Shown one piece after another: positions 1 to 11,569 of a stretch of 48,039 nucleotides of DNA. This stretch comes from Polysphondylium violaceum (taxonomy: Eukaryota; Evosea; Eumycetozoa; Dictyosteliales; Dictyosteliaceae). The stretch is from assembly GCA_000277445.1 (NCBI GenBank), contig AJWJ01000131.1, positions 1 to 48,039 of the forward strand, written 5' to 3'. Position numbers and translations under genes: made by a program. The notes under the pieces were generated by a model, which was not told where the DNA came from, ran no database searches, and worked only from the letters and a program-made list of their open reading frames with translations. Numbering within the stretch: position 1 is the stretch's first letter; each line of letters begins with the position of its first letter.

Positions 1-162
1 TTTTTTTTTTTTTTTCTTACAATTTTTTTTTTAATTTTTGGGTTTTTTATTTTTTTCCTCAAAAGTTTCTAGGATTACGCGATTTCATTTTTTATAAAGC
101 CTCACCTCTGTTATTATAATATATATTAAAAAAATAATATAATTGGATAGAGATAAATAATA

Positions 163-1413
163 ATGAAATATAACGCATTGGTTGTTTTATTATTCACCAC
201 TATCGTCCTTTTGGGATGTTATGTCGGTAACACTGAATCTAAATATGTTTCAGGTAAAGTTAAATCCAAGGACAATTGGGTATTCTTAACAAAGTTTTGC
301 TTTGCCTACGGTATTGGTAATATCACCTACACTGGTTACATTCCACAAAACACCTCTATTGTGATCTATGACGATGCCAAGACATCATGGCAAGAGGTCT
401 ACAAATCAAAGTTGACTTGTGAAGAGAGAATCAGCTCAAACATCACCTCTTTCACCATTGCCAACGGTAACAATCATCCAGACTACAACTCTACCTCTAC
501 CTCCCCAGTCAAAGACGTTCAAAGACCACACTTTTGGTATGTTGTTGCCGTCAATTGCCAAGGCAGTGTTGAACTCGACGAATATTCAATCTCTTTGACC
601 AATCCAGGAGGCATTTGGAAGAGACAATTCTCTTATGATGAACAAGGTTTGGAAGCTTTATATTTGGTCTACTTTTTCGTATTTTTAGGTTTGGCCATCT
701 TTACCTCTTACGCTGCTTACACCCTCACCATGACTCGTTCATTCCATCCAATCGTCAAGATCTTAACCCTCACCATCTATTTGGAATTCCTTTCAGTTTT
801 CATTCTTTTGGTTCACTATGGTGTCTATTCTCACGACGGTGTTGGTGCCAAAGGTTTACAAGGATTTGGTGAAATCTTGGATTTAGCCGCTCAAATCTCC
901 TTTATTCTCTTGTTGGTTTTAATTGCCAAGGGTTGGGCTATCTCTAGAGTCACCATTGACGACAAAAAGATCATCTTGATTGTTATGGGTCTTTTAAGTG
1001 GTCTCTATTTAATCATGTTTATCTGGATCAAAGCCGGTCAAGACCACGCCTCTACCGTGTACATGTACGACACTGCCCCAGGTATCATCCTTTTGGTTGC
1101 CAGAAGTTTAACCATGATTTGGTTCATGTGGTGCGGTTACAACACCTACATTGAAGAAAACCATCCAGCCAAACGTCAATTCTACAAACTCTTTGGCATT
1201 AGTTTTGTATTTTGGTTCATTGCTCTCCCAATGATCTGTATCATCGCCTCTGCTGTTGATCCATGGGTACGTCAAAGAACAGTTCTTGGTTTCTATGTAA
1301 CCTTTAACGCTGTCGCCATCGCTGTTGCCTCTTTCTTACTCTCTCCATCAAGAGCCAGTGATTATTTCTCAATTAGTAGTTCAGAAGGTACTCACAGTTA
1401 TGAAAACTTTTAA
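163..1413 (+). CDS. GPR180/TMEM145-like seven-TM protein (GpcrRhopsn4 family)
   Basis: This is a single-exon, 416-residue predicted membrane protein. The sequence shows an N-terminal signal peptide (about residues 1-27) and an extracellular/lumenal domain to about residue 160 with Asn-glycosylation sequons (NIT, NTS). Seven hydrophobic segments follow between about residues 165 and 395, then a short Ser-rich cytosolic tail. The motif LIAKGWA at the end of the third segment and the overall plan match the intimal-thickness-receptor family (GPR180, TMEM145; related to GPR107/108). Family members are usually linked to the Golgi/endosomal system or TGF-beta-type signalling in animals; the ligand here is unknown. 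The start is the first ATG after an A-rich leader. The family call is firm but the function is not. Confidence 0.8.
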   Translation: MKYNALVVLLFTTIVLLGCYVGNTESKYVSGKVKSKDNWVFLTKFCFAYGIGNITYTGYIPQNTSIVIYDDAKTSWQEVYKSKLTCEERISSNITSFTIANGNNHPDYNSTSTSPVKDVQRPHFWYVVAVNCQGSVELDEYSISLTNPGGIWKRQFSYDEQGLEALYLVYFFVFLGLAIFTSYAAYTLTMTRSFHPIVKILTLTIYLEFLSVFILLVHYGVYSHDGVGAKGLQGFGEILDLAAQISFILLLVLIAKGWAISRVTIDDKKIILIVMGLLSGLYLIMFIWIKAGQDHASTVYMYDTAPGIILLVARSLTMIWFMWCGYNTYIEENHPAKRQFYKLFGISFVFWFIALPMICIIASAVDPWVRQRTVLGFYVTFNAVAIAVASFLLSPSRASDYFSISSSEGTHSYENF

Positions 1414-1640
1414 AAATTCAAAACGTGTGGTGATGTAAAAAAGGTCAAAGAAAAAGAAAGACATAACAATGATTATTGTTGAATCCTTTTTCTTTTGCCA
1501 ATTGATTCATACACCCCTCTCCCCCTAATTTTATTCTAAAATAAACTTTTTAGTTTATATATATATATATACATATTCTATAAAAACAAAAATATTTACA
1601 ACATATTGTGTCTGTGTAAACTCACAATGTCTACATGTCT

Positions 1641-2404
1641 TTATTTGTTTTCCTTTTCTTTTTCTTTTAATGTTGATTTATGCCACAATGGATGAAATGG
1701 TGCCTGATATGAATTGTTTTTAAATGACTCGACCATTTGTTTTTCTTTATTTCTTATCTAAAAATAGGATTAATATAGAGAAATAGAATAAATAACTAAC
1801 TGTCAATAATTACCAATTTAACAAAAAAGTTATCGCCAATCGAAGTAATTGGATTTATATAGATTGTAAACATGCCATATAGATTACCAAACAAGATATC
1901 TGTTAGGAATCTATCACCCACCATAATGATTTTATTTGGTGAATCAACTTTAAAATACTGTACAACACTATCGATGCCATCGGGTTTCTTTGTACCGTGC
2001 TTGAGGACAGTTATACCCATCTCTTTTTCAATTTTATTCGCCTTGTTAAAATTGACATCATCACTCGATCCTGCACTATTTGATATGATGGCTATATTCT
2101 CTTTACCAAATACTCTTTCACATTCTTTGATTGACTCTTGAAATGGTCCGTATACTTGATCTTTATATGGTTCTGTTAGTGTATTATCTTTATCAAACAA
2201 TATCCCTGTAAATCCCAATTCTTTTAATTCACCATAGTTTATATTTCTAATATCTATGTATATTAATATAAATATATAAAGCTATAAATCTCTAAACCAG
2301 CACAAATGTATACCTTTAAGTTGTAAATGAGGTATCACTAATGACCTGTTCTTAAAAACATGTTTTAAACACTTTACTGCTTCAAAATTCCAACTTTGTA
2401 CCAT
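1641..2404 (-). CDS. Gep4-type mitochondrial phosphatidylglycerophosphate phosphatase (HAD superfamily)
   Basis: I reconstructed three exons on the minus strand: 2404-2314, 2253-1814 and 1757-1641. The introns are 60 and 56 nt (GT...AG) and the joined frame gives 215 residues. HAD motifs are clear: DKDNT with nucleophile D51 and acid D53, then ISNS (motif II), KKPDG (motif III lysine) and GDRFLTD (motif IV). This order and spacing match yeast Gep4 (about 185 residues), which dephosphorylates phosphatidylglycerophosphate in cardiolipin synthesis on the matrix side of the inner mitochondrial membrane. The upstream exon adds the conserved DIR-I stretch before the HAD core. The last exon supplies a Lys-rich tail; reading straight through the second intron would stop after only a few codons. 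The start lies 84 nt beyond the stop of the neighbouring fibro-slime gene, which has the same orientation. Confidence 0.85.
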
Positions 2405-2487
2405 GGTAGAGAGATATGAAAAAATCAAAGAAATTTTTACAACAAAAAAAAAAAAAACAAGCTTTATGGAAGTCTTTAATTAAACAT

Positions 2488-3355
2488 TTATTTGGATAAA
2501 CATTTACCTGTGCCCTCACATACACCACAAAAATCCATGAATCTACATTCAAGATTGATAGAGGTATTGATCAAAATATTAGATTCACTAGAGTGTCTTT
2601 CACAATAGAAAAAATCAAAAGGATACATTTTTCCAACCTTTAGTTTAATGTCATCCAATTTTACCAAACCTTGTCCTTTTTCTCCGTGGGAATCATGCTG
2701 TCCTCCTAAATCCAGTACTAATTTGTTATCAATAAAAAGCCAAGCATCATCATCACCTTTGAAGAAAAATGTTTCACCACCAAAATAGGTAAAGGAGGCA
2801 TGCATATCCATACAAAAATGAAAGTTTCTCTGTACACCTTTGGAATCTGGATATGCTTTTGATTTAACTGGTCCTTGGTAATTTGGATTTTGGAATCCTC
2901 TATTGTCTAGTGGAAAAAATGCATCATTGGAATAAGAATACATGGTTCGATCATCACCAGTGATATTTTGAGTGAATCTCAAAACTCCTTGCACCTCAAC
3001 ATTTACATTTGGTTCCGGGTGGAACCATGAATAAAAAGTGGATTGGTTATTGATGACATATTCGGTTGCAGATGGGGCTCTATTATCACCACAACAATAA
3101 ACTGGAGTTCTATCAGTGCTATTTAAAAGGGGTTTAACAAGGCCTAGAATAACTTGATTTGAATTTGACATTTCAAAATCAGGATTTGTTTCAGGTGCCA
3201 AATCTCTAAAAGTTACTTGAACATTTTTTACTTTTGTATTTTTATTAGTAAAATAAAAAGTTTGATACATTTATCAACTTACTCTGTTGAGCACCAACTA
3301 TAAAAAAACAATAAACAGACACAAAATATAAATACAATAAGTAAGCTTGTTTCAT
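2488..3355 (-). CDS. Short secreted fibro-slime/PA14-domain protein (Psi-family-like)
   Basis: Two exons (3355-3283 and 3230-2488) joined over a 52-nt intron with a GTAAGT donor give 271 residues. Exon 1 encodes a clean signal peptide (about 22 residues, hydrophobic, ending VGAQQ), which supports this start over the internal ATG at 3270. The mature protein opens with VTFRDLAPETNPDFE, typical of the dictyostelid fibro-slime domain. A PA14-like beta-barrel follows (GDDDAWLFIDNKLVLDLGGQH is the hallmark run, here split by position around residues 190-210). It ends with a small Cys cluster (DFCGVCEGTGKC). D. discoideum Psi proteins are secreted prespore-inducing factors with long Cys-repeat tails. 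This one stops right after the PA14 domain, so it is either a short family member or a truncated copy. Its role in cell-type signalling is inference. Confidence 0.82.
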
Positions 3356-3676
3356 TTACTAAATAATATTTGTTGATATGATATGTAAATCTTTTTGATT
3401 CAATTTATAAACTTTTGATATGGATAAAACTGAAAAAAATAAAATAAAAAAGTATGTGGGTGTATTATAATAAGAAAATAAAATTATCAGTTTGGTATAT
3501 GTGAGGTATTTATTATTGGTACCTACTACAACCATTGTAAAAACAAAATTCATTAAAATTGTTGGCAAATTGTTAAATTATTGGAAACTTATAAAAAAAC
3601 GAAGAATCTTTCGTTTTTTTTTTTTTTCTTCCTAATAAAAAATATTGTAATATTAATAATAAGAATTAAGAAAAAG
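3356..3676. other. Divergent intergenic region (fibro-slime gene / DUS gene)
   Basis: This 321-nt AT-rich gap lies between two divergently transcribed genes and must hold both promoters. A poly-T run of about 16 nt sits near 3615. I see no RNA gene or repeat. Confidence 0.5.
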
Positions 3677-4850
3677 ATGGAGGATGAAAGTGTAGTCAAG
3701 GTGTATGATTCAAAGAAACAATCACTTTTAGATAGAATACATAATGGTGAGTTTATGAAAATCCAAGCACCGATGGTTAGATTCTCTAGATTACCATTCA
3801 GACTACTATGTAGTAGATGGGGAACAGATATAACATACACACCAATGATTATGGCTGCTGAATTTAATAGAAGTGAGCATGCAAGAGACTCTGACTTTAC
3901 AACAAATGATTGTAAGTTTTTATTGATATTTAATAAAGTAAACAAAATATCTGACATTGTTTTATAATATGAAAAGTGGATAGTCCCATGATTGTCCAAT
4001 TTGGTGCAAATGATGCAGAGGAGCTAAGTGCTGCAACAGAAAAGGTTATAAAGTAAATATACATCTGCTAAGCAATATTAAGGCCTTAATATATCTCTAC
4101 CATATGTATATTAATCATAATATAAATAGCCATTGTCAAGGTATAGATATAAATTGTGGATGTCCCCAAAAATGGGTAATGAAAGAAGGCTATGGAGCCA
4201 ACCTACTATTGCACCCTGATAGGATATTTGATATGGTAAAGACAGTAAAGAGAAGAATGAATATACCAGTATCGATAAAGATCAGAATTCAACCAGACCT
4301 TAACAACACCATCGAATTGGTCAAGAGAGCAGAATCAATGGGTGTATCGTGGATCACTGTTCATGGAAGAACATCGTCTATGAGATCATCCCATCCTGTC
4401 GACTACGAAGCGATAAAACTCGTAAAGGAGACAGTGTCGTGTCCCGTGTTTGCCAACGGTGACATTTTCACACTTGACCAAGCAAACGAAATCAAAGAGA
4501 GAACCAAAGTGAATGGTGTGATGGCAGCCAGAGGATTACTGATGAATCCCGCTCTTTTCCAAGGATACAAGCGTACACCCGAAGAGTGCGTGTTGGATTT
4601 CATTGATTTATACTCAAAGTATGGTGATCTCCATCCCGTCATTTTACACAGACATCTAATGTACATGCTTTATGACTATCACAATAGAAATGGTAAATAT
4701 AATTATAATATCATCACAAATAGTGTCTCACCTGTCCTATTACTAACATATCTGCACACATCGATATAAATAGAAAAATCAGAATTTAACAAGATAAAGA
4801 CAGTCACAGGAATGATAGACTACATTCAAGACAAGTTTATATTCTCCTAA
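3677..4850 (+). CDS. tRNA-dihydrouridine synthase, Dus4 type
   Basis: Four exons (3677-3911, 3977-4052, 4130-4692, 4774-4850) join in frame to 316 residues, the usual size for DUS4/DUS4L. Visible motifs are APMVRFSRLPFR (FMN-binding start of the TIM barrel), DINCGCPQKW with the catalytic Cys of the GCP triplet, ITVHGRT, VFANGDI and GVMAARGLLMNP (flavin phosphate binding). The enzyme uses FMN and NADPH to reduce uridine to dihydrouridine in the tRNA D-loop; yeast Dus4 acts at positions 20a/20b. The chosen ATG opens the acidic stretch MEDES; an upstream in-frame ATG at 3581 would add a Phe-rich, UTR-like extension. The final exon encodes a helical tail ending DKFIFS. The substrate position in this organism is inferred from the family. 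Confidence 0.88.
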
Positions 4851-4945
4851 CGCACAATAAACACTCTATTTCTATTATTTATACTGTACAAGATACTCTA
4901 TATTGTTATTATTATTATATAAGCAATTGATTATTTATTATTATT

Positions 4946-5554
4946 TTACACGTAGCCACAACATTTGTTCATTCTTTCAGCATTTTGCATGAAAGCTTTA
5001 CTCTGGAAACTAAGATCGTCAGACTTTGAGGCAATGTCTTCGAGCTTCTCGCCTCTTTGACCCAACTGTTCGACGGTTTTCTTTACAATGGTGATGGTTT
5101 CGTCTAAATTCTTTTGAAGATTCATCATTGGATCTGCTTCGTGTGGATTTTGGTATTTGAGAATTAACTGTTCCAGAGCAGGTGTTGGCAACTCTGTGTC
5201 TGTATTGATTGCTCTCCAAACAGATTCATTGTGAACTTTATTAAATTCATCCAATGCCAAACGAATCAACGAGTGTGCGACTCTGCCTGGATACTCTGAA
5301 TCTGTTAAAACTGTACAACCCAATCCCTTGCTATCGACTGTAGTGTGACACACCTTTTGTGTTTGTGTATGCTCCATGCTGACTCGCTCATTTACTCCTG
5401 TACGGCCCACTGTTTCTCTGCTGACAAACAAGGACACCTCCTTTACCGATCCTCTTTGAAAGAATCCAAATGACGACAACTCATAAACTATACTAAGCAA
5501 AACTGGTTTTCCTCCTGGTGTGACTTTAAAAATACCAATTGAATAAACTTTCAT
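4946..5554 (-). CDS. ykt6: R-SNARE YKT6 (longin domain, prenylated)
   Basis: This is a single-exon, 202-residue protein, close to human YKT6 (198). It begins MKVYSIGIFK, the start of the longin domain (about 1-135). The R-SNARE coiled coil (about 140-197) contains the zero-layer arginine in GQRGEKLEDIASKS. The protein ends in CCGYV: C198 is a likely palmitoylation site and C199-GYV is a CaaX box for prenylation. YKT6 cycles between cytosol and membranes and works in ER-Golgi, endosomal, vacuolar and autophagosome fusion. No transmembrane segment is present, as expected. The gene is divergent from CCT2 across a 741-nt gap. Confidence 0.95.
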   Translation of the reverse strand: MKVYSIGIFKVTPGGKPVLLSIVYELSSFGFFQRGSVKEVSLFVSRETVGRTGVNERVSMEHTQTQKVCHTTVDSKGLGCTVLTDSEYPGRVAHSLIRLALDEFNKVHNESVWRAINTDTELPTPALEQLILKYQNPHEADPMMNLQKNLDETITIVKKTVEQLGQRGEKLEDIASKSDDLSFQSKAFMQNAERMNKCCGYV

Positions 5555-6295
5555 TTTTTATACGTATATTTATATTTATATTTATAACTATGATCCTACT
5601 ATTATTGTTGTTGTTTTGGTTATTGTTATTATATTAATAAACTAGATAAGATAAAAAGAAAAATAAATATTCAAAATAAAAAAAATAAAAAAAAAAAGTG
5701 GTTGGTGTGAGAAGTAAATTGAAATTTTTTCTCCACATACGTGGTATTTAGCTTCTTTGTTTGGGATTCAAAACATAAATATTCACGACGTTTCACTTCC
5801 TTTTTATTATTTAAAGTTTTTTTTTAGAAAGATAATTGTAATTCTATATTTAAACACTTTTTTAAAAATAGTGGTATTATATATTATGAACAGTAGTACT
5901 TTATTACGATATATCGTAATATTATAAGCGACTACCTCTTTAGTCCTATAACAACTACTTTGAAACTGATTAAAATTCCTAGGATTTCAAATAAATAAAT
6001 AAATGTTTTTCTCACTCTTTATCCATATGAATAATGAAAATGCAATGAACGTAACGTTGTCGACTAAATTAGAAAAAAAAAAAAAAAAAAATTTCTGTTC
6101 CCTCCCTAAATTTTTTTTATTTACACTTCATCGCCTCACCCCACCCCCCTATCATCATATATCAGTGTCTTTTTTAAATATCACAGAAAAGATCGAGTTT
6201 ATTGATTTTAAAAACAATCAGATAGATATATAGATATACAACATCGTTGTGGAGTGTGATACAGATAAATAAATAATATATATATAAATCAAGAG
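5555..6295. other. Divergent intergenic region ykt6 / cct2
   Basis: This AT-rich gap of 741 nt holds the two promoters. It has several homopolymer runs, a perfect 20-bp palindrome at 5902-5921, and a pyrimidine-rich stretch (about 6100-6150) upstream of cct2. Small reading frames here (such as 6003-6233) have no family features and look like chance. Confidence 0.5.
5902..5921. repeat. Perfect 20-bp palindrome
   Basis: The sequence tattacgatatatcgtaata reads identically on both strands, with two CG steps in a very AT-rich background. It lies in the promoter gap between ykt6 and cct2, about 375 nt before the cct2 start. It could be a dimer-binding site or a cruciform; the function is unknown. 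Confidence 0.5.
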
Positions 6296-8130
6296 ATGAC
6301 AAGTCAATTACAACCAATTCAAATCTTACACCATAATGCCTCTGAAGAAAGAGGTGAAATTGCTCGTTTAGTAAATATCTCCATCATATCATTCTCCTGT
6401 CATGTAGCACTACTAGGCACATGCTACTACAGCGATCTGTTCGTATGAATGTGTGTCAATCAATGCACAATGAAACATATGATGATCATACTCGCTCTTG
6501 ATTATCTCAATATACTAACCAACATAATCATCTTATAGTCATCATTTGTTGGTGCTATTGCAATTACAGATTTAGTTAAAACTACCCTTGGTCCAAAGGG
6601 TATGGATAAGATTTTAATTTCTGCCAGTAATCCAAACGATATCATAATTACCAACGATGGTGCTACCATTTTGACAAAGATTTATATTGATAATCCAGCA
6701 GCAAAGATTTTAGTTGATATTAGTAGAACTCAAGACGATGAAGTTGGTGATGGTACCACTTCAGTTTGTGTTTTAGCCGGTGAATTATTAAGAGAAGGTG
6801 AAAAATTAATTGCACAAAAGGTTCATCCACAAACCATTATCAGTGGTTGGAGATTAGCTGTTGAAACTGCACGTAACGCTTTAACCAAATCAGCCGTTGA
6901 TCACTCATCAGATAAAGGTATTATAGTTATAGATATAGATATAGATTTATAAACTAACACATTCATACTTCATATATCTCTATAGATAAATTTAGACAAG
7001 ATTTATTAAATATAGCCAAGACTACATTGAGTTCAAAGATTTTACATACAGAAAAAGAACATTTTGCAAATATTGTAGTAGACGCAGTGTTGAGATTAAG
7101 AGGTGGATCAAATTTAGACAATATCCACATTATAAAGAAATCAGGAGGATCATTACGTGAATCTTATTTAGATGAAGGATTTATTTTAGAGAAAAAGATT
7201 GGCGTTGGTTGTCCAAAGAGATTAGAAAACCCAAAGATTCTCATTGCCAATACTGCCATGGATACTGACAAGATCAAGATTTTCGGAGGTAAAGTCGTCG
7301 TCGACTCTATGACTGAACTCTCTAAATTGGAAGACGCCGAAAAGGAAAAGATGTTGAGCAAATGCAAAAAGATTGTCGATCACGGTATCAACTGTTTTAT
7401 CAATCGTCAATTGATCTATAACCTCCCAGAACAATACTTTGCCGACCACGGTGTCATGTCTATTGAACACGCCGATTTTGATGGTATCGAGCGTTTGGCT
7501 TTGGTCACCAACGCCGAGATTGTCTCTACCTTTGATCATCCCGAGTTGGTCAAGATTGGTACCTGTAAATTGATCGAAGAGGTCATGATTGGTGAAGATA
7601 AAGTAATCAAGTTCAGTGGTGTCCCCGAAGCTGCCGCCTGCACCATCGTCCTCAGAGGTGCCACCTCCCACATCCTCGAAGAGGCCGAACGTTCCATTCA
7701 CGACGCTCTCTGTGTTCTCTCTGTCACTGTCAACGAAACCCGTACCGTTTTGGGTGCTGGTTGTTCAGAAATGTTGATGGCCAAAGCTGTCGACGAACTC
7801 GCTGCCCAAACCCCAGGTAAAAAAGCCATGGCCATCGAAGCCTTTGCCAGAGCCCTCCGTCAAATCCCAACCATCATTGCCAACAATGCCGGTTACGATA
7901 GCTCTGAATTGGTCTCTCAATTAAAAGCCGCTCACAACCAAGGCAACACCAAGGCCGGTTTAAATATGAGAGATGGCTGCATTGGCAACATTGATGAAAT
8001 TGGCGTTATCGAGTCTTTTAAAGTCAAACAACAAGTTTTAGTTTCAGCCCACGAAGCCGCCGAAATGATTATGAGAGTCGACGATTTACTTAGAGCCGCC
8101 CCAAGACCAAGACAACAAATGCGTCATTAA
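6296..8130 (+). CDS. cct2: T-complex chaperonin (CCT/TRiC) beta subunit
   Basis: Three exons (6296-6370, 6539-6917, 6986-8130) join in frame to 532 residues, against about 535 in human CCT2. Exon 1 encodes 25 residues ending ERGEIARL, which continues as [24 protein letters not shown] in exon 2 (residues listed across positions 6539-6610). ATP-site motifs are TLGPKG, NDGATIL and VGDGTTS. Beta-subunit signatures include [40 protein letters not shown] and [11 protein letters not shown]. The product is one of eight subunits of the cytosolic double-ring ATPase that folds actin, tubulin and other proteins. The codon usage of exon 3 is richer in C-ending codons than its neighbours, consistent with strong expression. 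Confidence 0.97.
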
Positions 8131-9177
8131 AAAAATATTATTTTATTTAAAATATATTAAATCCTTATTCTCAACTATTTTTCCAATAATCTCTATCTCA
8201 AAGATGATTTGTTTGTTTATTTATCTCTCTTTTTTTTTTATATCCATAAAATAAAAAAGTATAAAAAAAAAAAAAAAAAATTAAATATATCTCATTTCTA
8301 TCTAACTGTGTAAATCATTTATTTAGCAATTTGATCCTCTACTTTTTGACAAATCACACCAACAATGAATTATCATAAAAGTGTATGATGAAAAATCTAA
8401 AAATTGAAAATATCTACTTTTTTTTTTTTCGTAAAAATCTTGCTTGTCTTTTGATTCTCAAAAAAGAAATCAATGACCACAAACATACACACACATAATA
8501 GTCACATTTATTTTTATTAACAAAAAATAAACAAGTGGGAAAGAATTGTGATATTTATTTTTTTCAAGAATCTATAATTGTTGTTGTTGTAATAGTTTTT
8601 TTTTTTTTTTTCAAAAAATCCCTTCAAACCCAATTTCATCTTTAAAAAATCAACTGGAGGATGAAAATATATTCACCACCTTTACATAAACCAAAATTGG
8701 CACTCGAAATCTAGATGGGAATGGAGGTAAGCAATTCTCGTCAAAATTTTCAATCCCCCTCCACAAAAACCAACTGATATTTATGTTTGTTAACGGTAAA
8801 AGTGAGTCTTTTTTCGAGTTTTTTTTTTTTAAAAAAATTTTTGTGATTTTTTTTTTTTTTTGATTCCATGTGACTGTTGGTGCAGCCTCTACACTAAAAA
8901 AATTGAAAAAAAAATAAATATAAATTCTAGAAAATAGAGTACCGTTTCTTTTTTTAAAGTTGGTTGATTTCATTCTAGACAAATACACTCTCCACTCAAC
9001 ATCTCACCCAATTGTAACATTAGTAATATTAGAGGACCTACACTCATACCAAGAGGATATTATTGTTATTATTTATCCTACTTGATCTATTTATTTATTT
9101 AAAACTCAAACAATAGATATATATATTTTTTTGGAAAAAGGCAACCGAAAAAAAATAAATCACATACAAAGGAAAAA
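8131..9177. other. Intergenic region, no gene seen
   Basis: This stretch of about 1.05 kb runs between cct2 and the class C GPCR gene. It has many poly-A/poly-T runs (near 8263, 8410, 8600, 8820, 8860). The minus-strand frame at 8650-8988 is Lys/Phe/Ser low complexity and not protein-like. The right part is presumably the GPCR promoter and leader. Confidence 0.5.
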
Positions 9178-11569
9178 ATGAAGTCAATCATTAAGAATGC
9201 GATATTAATGATTTTTTCATTATTGTTAATCTTGGGTGGCGTATTGTCACTCGAAGAACTTAGACTTGGTTTTATGGCACCACAAGGTGATCCTGAATAC
9301 ACACAGTATGAGGGCGCTGCCTTGATCGCCATTCAAGAACTTCAACCACAATTCACACAGTTGAATTACGAGATTAAAATGGTCAATGTCAGTTCCGATT
9401 TAGACGCTGTTATTGCTGCCATTGAAATGAAGGATTTGAACGTTTCTGGTGTTGTTGGTCCAGCTTATACAGGAGACAGTTCTGTGAGTTGTTTGATTTT
9501 TGGTTCCTACAAGGTCCCAAGCGTCAGTTTCTATGCCACCGGTACAGAGCTTTCAGATTCTGGTAAATACCCATACTTTAATCGTGTTATGCCAGACGAT
9601 CTTCTCCAAGTCAGAGCTATTTTGGCTCTTGCCAAACATTTGGGATGGGAACGTATTTCTTGTGTTCACACCAACGAAGACTATGGTATTGGAGGTGCCA
9701 ACATTTTAGTTAGAGAAGCTAACAACAACGCCGTCACTGTAAACACCATTCAATCTGTCGACCCAATCGATGGTGATGTTGTCCCATCCGACGAAGCCTA
9801 CGATCGTGTCTTTAACAATTTAGAAGCTGCCAAGGCTCGTGTTATTGTTGCTTATGCTATTTTCCCAAATGATTGTACCAATTTATGGACCCACGCCAAG
9901 AGAAGAGGTTTCTTGGGAGAAGGTTTCACTTGGATCGTAACTGATGGTTGTGCCGAACTTACCAACGGTAACAATGAAGATTTCAAAGGTGTTTTAGCCG
10001 TTTTTCCAAACTATGGTTTAGGTGGTGAGAAATTGAAAGCTTTGGAAAATCAAATTGTAAACTCTAACGTCTACAACGCAGATGGAAACAGTTATTTCAA
10101 AGGTGCCTCCTTTAGTTATGATGCTACCTATTCACTCTTGTTATCATTCCTCAAAGTTATCAATGGTGGCCTCAATATTTGGGACACTAAAAACATTCTC
10201 GACACTCTTCGTAGTAATGAATTTGAAGGTGTCACTGGTAAAGTTGGTTTCGACGCCGAAACTGGTGATAGATTATATGGTGTTTTCTCTCTTTTAAATC
10301 TCATCAACATCACCAAAGGTTCCTTTGACAAGATTGGTGAAATTAATCCACAAACATGGGAAGTTAACATCAGCACCCCAATCACTTTCCTCGGTGATAC
10401 TCATCACGTTCCATCAGATTATGAAGTCGTAGAATATTCCATCGTATTAAATGCTGTATTAGGTGCCATCACAGGTGTCTGTGTGTTATTTGTTCTCTTT
10501 ATCTGCGTTGTTATCGTTAGTCAATGGAGAAAGTTCAGATACTCTTCACCACTTTTCTGTATTCTTATTATTTTGGGTGCTCTCTTGGGTTACGCCTCTA
10601 TTTTTGTTCTCTTACCCTCACCAACTCAAAATCTTTGCTCAAGCTTCCCATGGCTTTTGGGTATTGGTTACGTTATTATGTTTGGTACTCTCTTTACAAA
10701 GACTTGGAGAACTTGGAGACTCTTTGCCAATGCTCGTAAATTCAAGATTATTCGTATTTCAAACAAGATGATGTTTACCGTTGTAGGTTCATTTGTTTTA
10801 TTAGAATCTGTTTTCATGATTCTTTGGACCACTGTTGATCGTCCAGAAGTTTTGGCCGAACCAATTTATAAATCTGGTCAAGCCCAACTCCAATGTTCAT
10901 CAGACTCCATGGCTTGGTGGTTTGTTTTTGTATTTTATAAAGTATTCTATGTAGTTATTGGTGTCTTCTTAGCCTTCAAGACTAGAGATGTTGTAGATTC
11001 TCTCAATGAATCTAAACCAATTACATTATCTGTATGTTTTATTTTATCATATATTTCAATTATCTAGAGTATTAACTAATAATATCCCACAACAATAATT
11101 ATAGCTTTATAATCTTACATTTGTCATGTTGATTGCCATTCCATTAGGTTTTATTTTAAGAGATTATCCAACTGCTGTTATGGTTATTGAAGTAGTTGCT
11201 ATTTTACTCTCCTTTACTGCTACTGTAGGTCTTCTTTTCTTGCCAAAAGTTTGGAAGATTGTCAGTGGTCAACAACACTCTATGGATTCACACGGCAGTT
11301 CAGATTCTATGGGAAGAAATTCATCTGCTCGTAGTTATAATGGTACTACCACTGATATGAAGATGGAGTCCATGGGACGTAAGTCAGGCCAAGCTGTCTC
11401 TGTTAGTGTTAGCAACACTCAACAACAACAACAAACTCAACAATCTCAAGAACCAACCTATGTCTCTACCAACGATCCTACTTTAGGTATTGTGTACAAT
11501 GGTGGTGAATCATTACCAACATCATCCATTGTTCGTCAACAAAAATCTCAAAACCCATTAAACGTGTAA
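9178..11569 (+). CDS. Class C (GABA-B-like, Grl-type) G-protein-coupled receptor
   Basis: Two exons (9178-11031 and 11105-11569), with a 73-nt phase-0 intron, give 772 residues. A signal peptide (about 1-24) precedes a bilobed periplasmic-binding-protein/ANF-receptor domain (about 27-410, starting LRLGFMAPQGDPEYTQYEG). The class C 7TM domain spans about 420-690. Its TM3/intracellular loop signature is CSSFPWLLGIGYVIMFGTLF, followed by TKTWRTWRLF. Exon 2 supplies the last two membrane segments (LTFVMLIAIPLGF and the FLPKVWKI end), then a Ser/Gln-rich tail with a CAA-coded Gln run. Dictyostelids have many Grl receptors; some respond to GABA or glutamate during development and sporulation. No Cys-rich domain separates the two modules, as in GABA-B receptors. 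The ligand is not deducible here. Confidence 0.92.

Noticed and set aside
1-162. Possible upstream exon of the GPR180-like gene
   Set aside because: Poly-T and stop-rich; the ATG at 163 already begins a complete signal peptide.
7222-7701. Minus-strand frame of 159 codons
   Set aside because: Antisense of a conserved cct2 exon; composition mirrors that gene.
8380-8400. TGATGA C-box-like motif
   Set aside because: No matching D box (CTGA) or terminal stem within about 150 nt, so not a C/D snoRNA.
8650-8988. Minus-strand frame of 112 codons in a gap
   Set aside because: Built from homopolymer tracts (poly-Lys/Phe) without any domain or signal.
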